A stretch of 6,959 nt of DNA, from positions 1 to 6,959 of the forward strand of contig JAKBBS010000062.1 in assembly GCA_021808425.1 (NCBI GenBank). Direction: 5' to 3'. A program made the translations under genes and the position numbers. Positions 6,935-6,959 of this stretch are shown in pieces. Positions within the stretch are counted from its first letter, which is position 1. Every line of letters begins with the position of its first letter. The notes beneath the pieces were generated by a model. That model was not told where the DNA came from. It saw only the letters and a list, made by a program, of their open reading frames with translations, and did not search any database. This stretch comes from Actinomycetes bacterium. GTDB taxonomy: Bacteria > Actinomycetota > Acidimicrobiia > Acidimicrobiales > Palsa-688.

Positions 6935-6959
6935 CGAATCAAACCTAATAGAACCCAAC

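Overview
The window is about 7 kb of moderately high-GC bacterial DNA. GTG and TTG starts are common, genes are tightly packed, and the protein styles (a YbaK-type protein with an IANSLVF motif, a VC0807-like membrane protein) suggest an actinomycete such as a Mycobacteriales or Pseudonocardiales member. That assignment is inference from style; there is no rRNA or other direct taxonomic marker.

Positions 1-5617 hold what looks like one plus-strand catabolic operon. It starts with the 3' part of an ABC importer permease of the SsuC/TauC/NrtB type (cut by the left edge). The matching ATPase (SsuB/TauB/NrtD type) follows. Next is a very large fused 2-oxoacid (indolepyruvate-type) ferredoxin oxidoreductase of about 1167 residues, and last a fumarylacetoacetate hydrolase (FAH) family enzyme. 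The ATPase stop overlaps the proposed oxidoreductase start (TTGA), and the oxidoreductase stop overlaps the FAH start (TAATG), so translation is probably coupled. The simplest reading is uptake of a small organic acid, oxidative decarboxylation of an aryl- or other 2-oxoacid to its acyl-CoA, and a C-C hydrolysis or isomerisation step by the FAH-fold enzyme. The substrate cannot be read from the sequence.

Positions 5618-6404 carry a short gap and then a plus-strand gene for a six-helix membrane protein, probably unrelated to the operon and clearly richer in GC. Positions 6432-6934 carry, convergently on the minus strand, a YbaK/ProX-type aminoacyl-tRNA editing domain protein. Its conserved C-terminus is displaced into another frame by what looks like a single missing C near 6526, so the gene is either a recent frameshift mutant or contains a sequencing error.

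No tRNA, rRNA, CRISPR array, insertion sequence or convincing terminator was seen. The most interesting content is the transporter / fused oxidoreductase / FAH operon and the broken YbaK gene.
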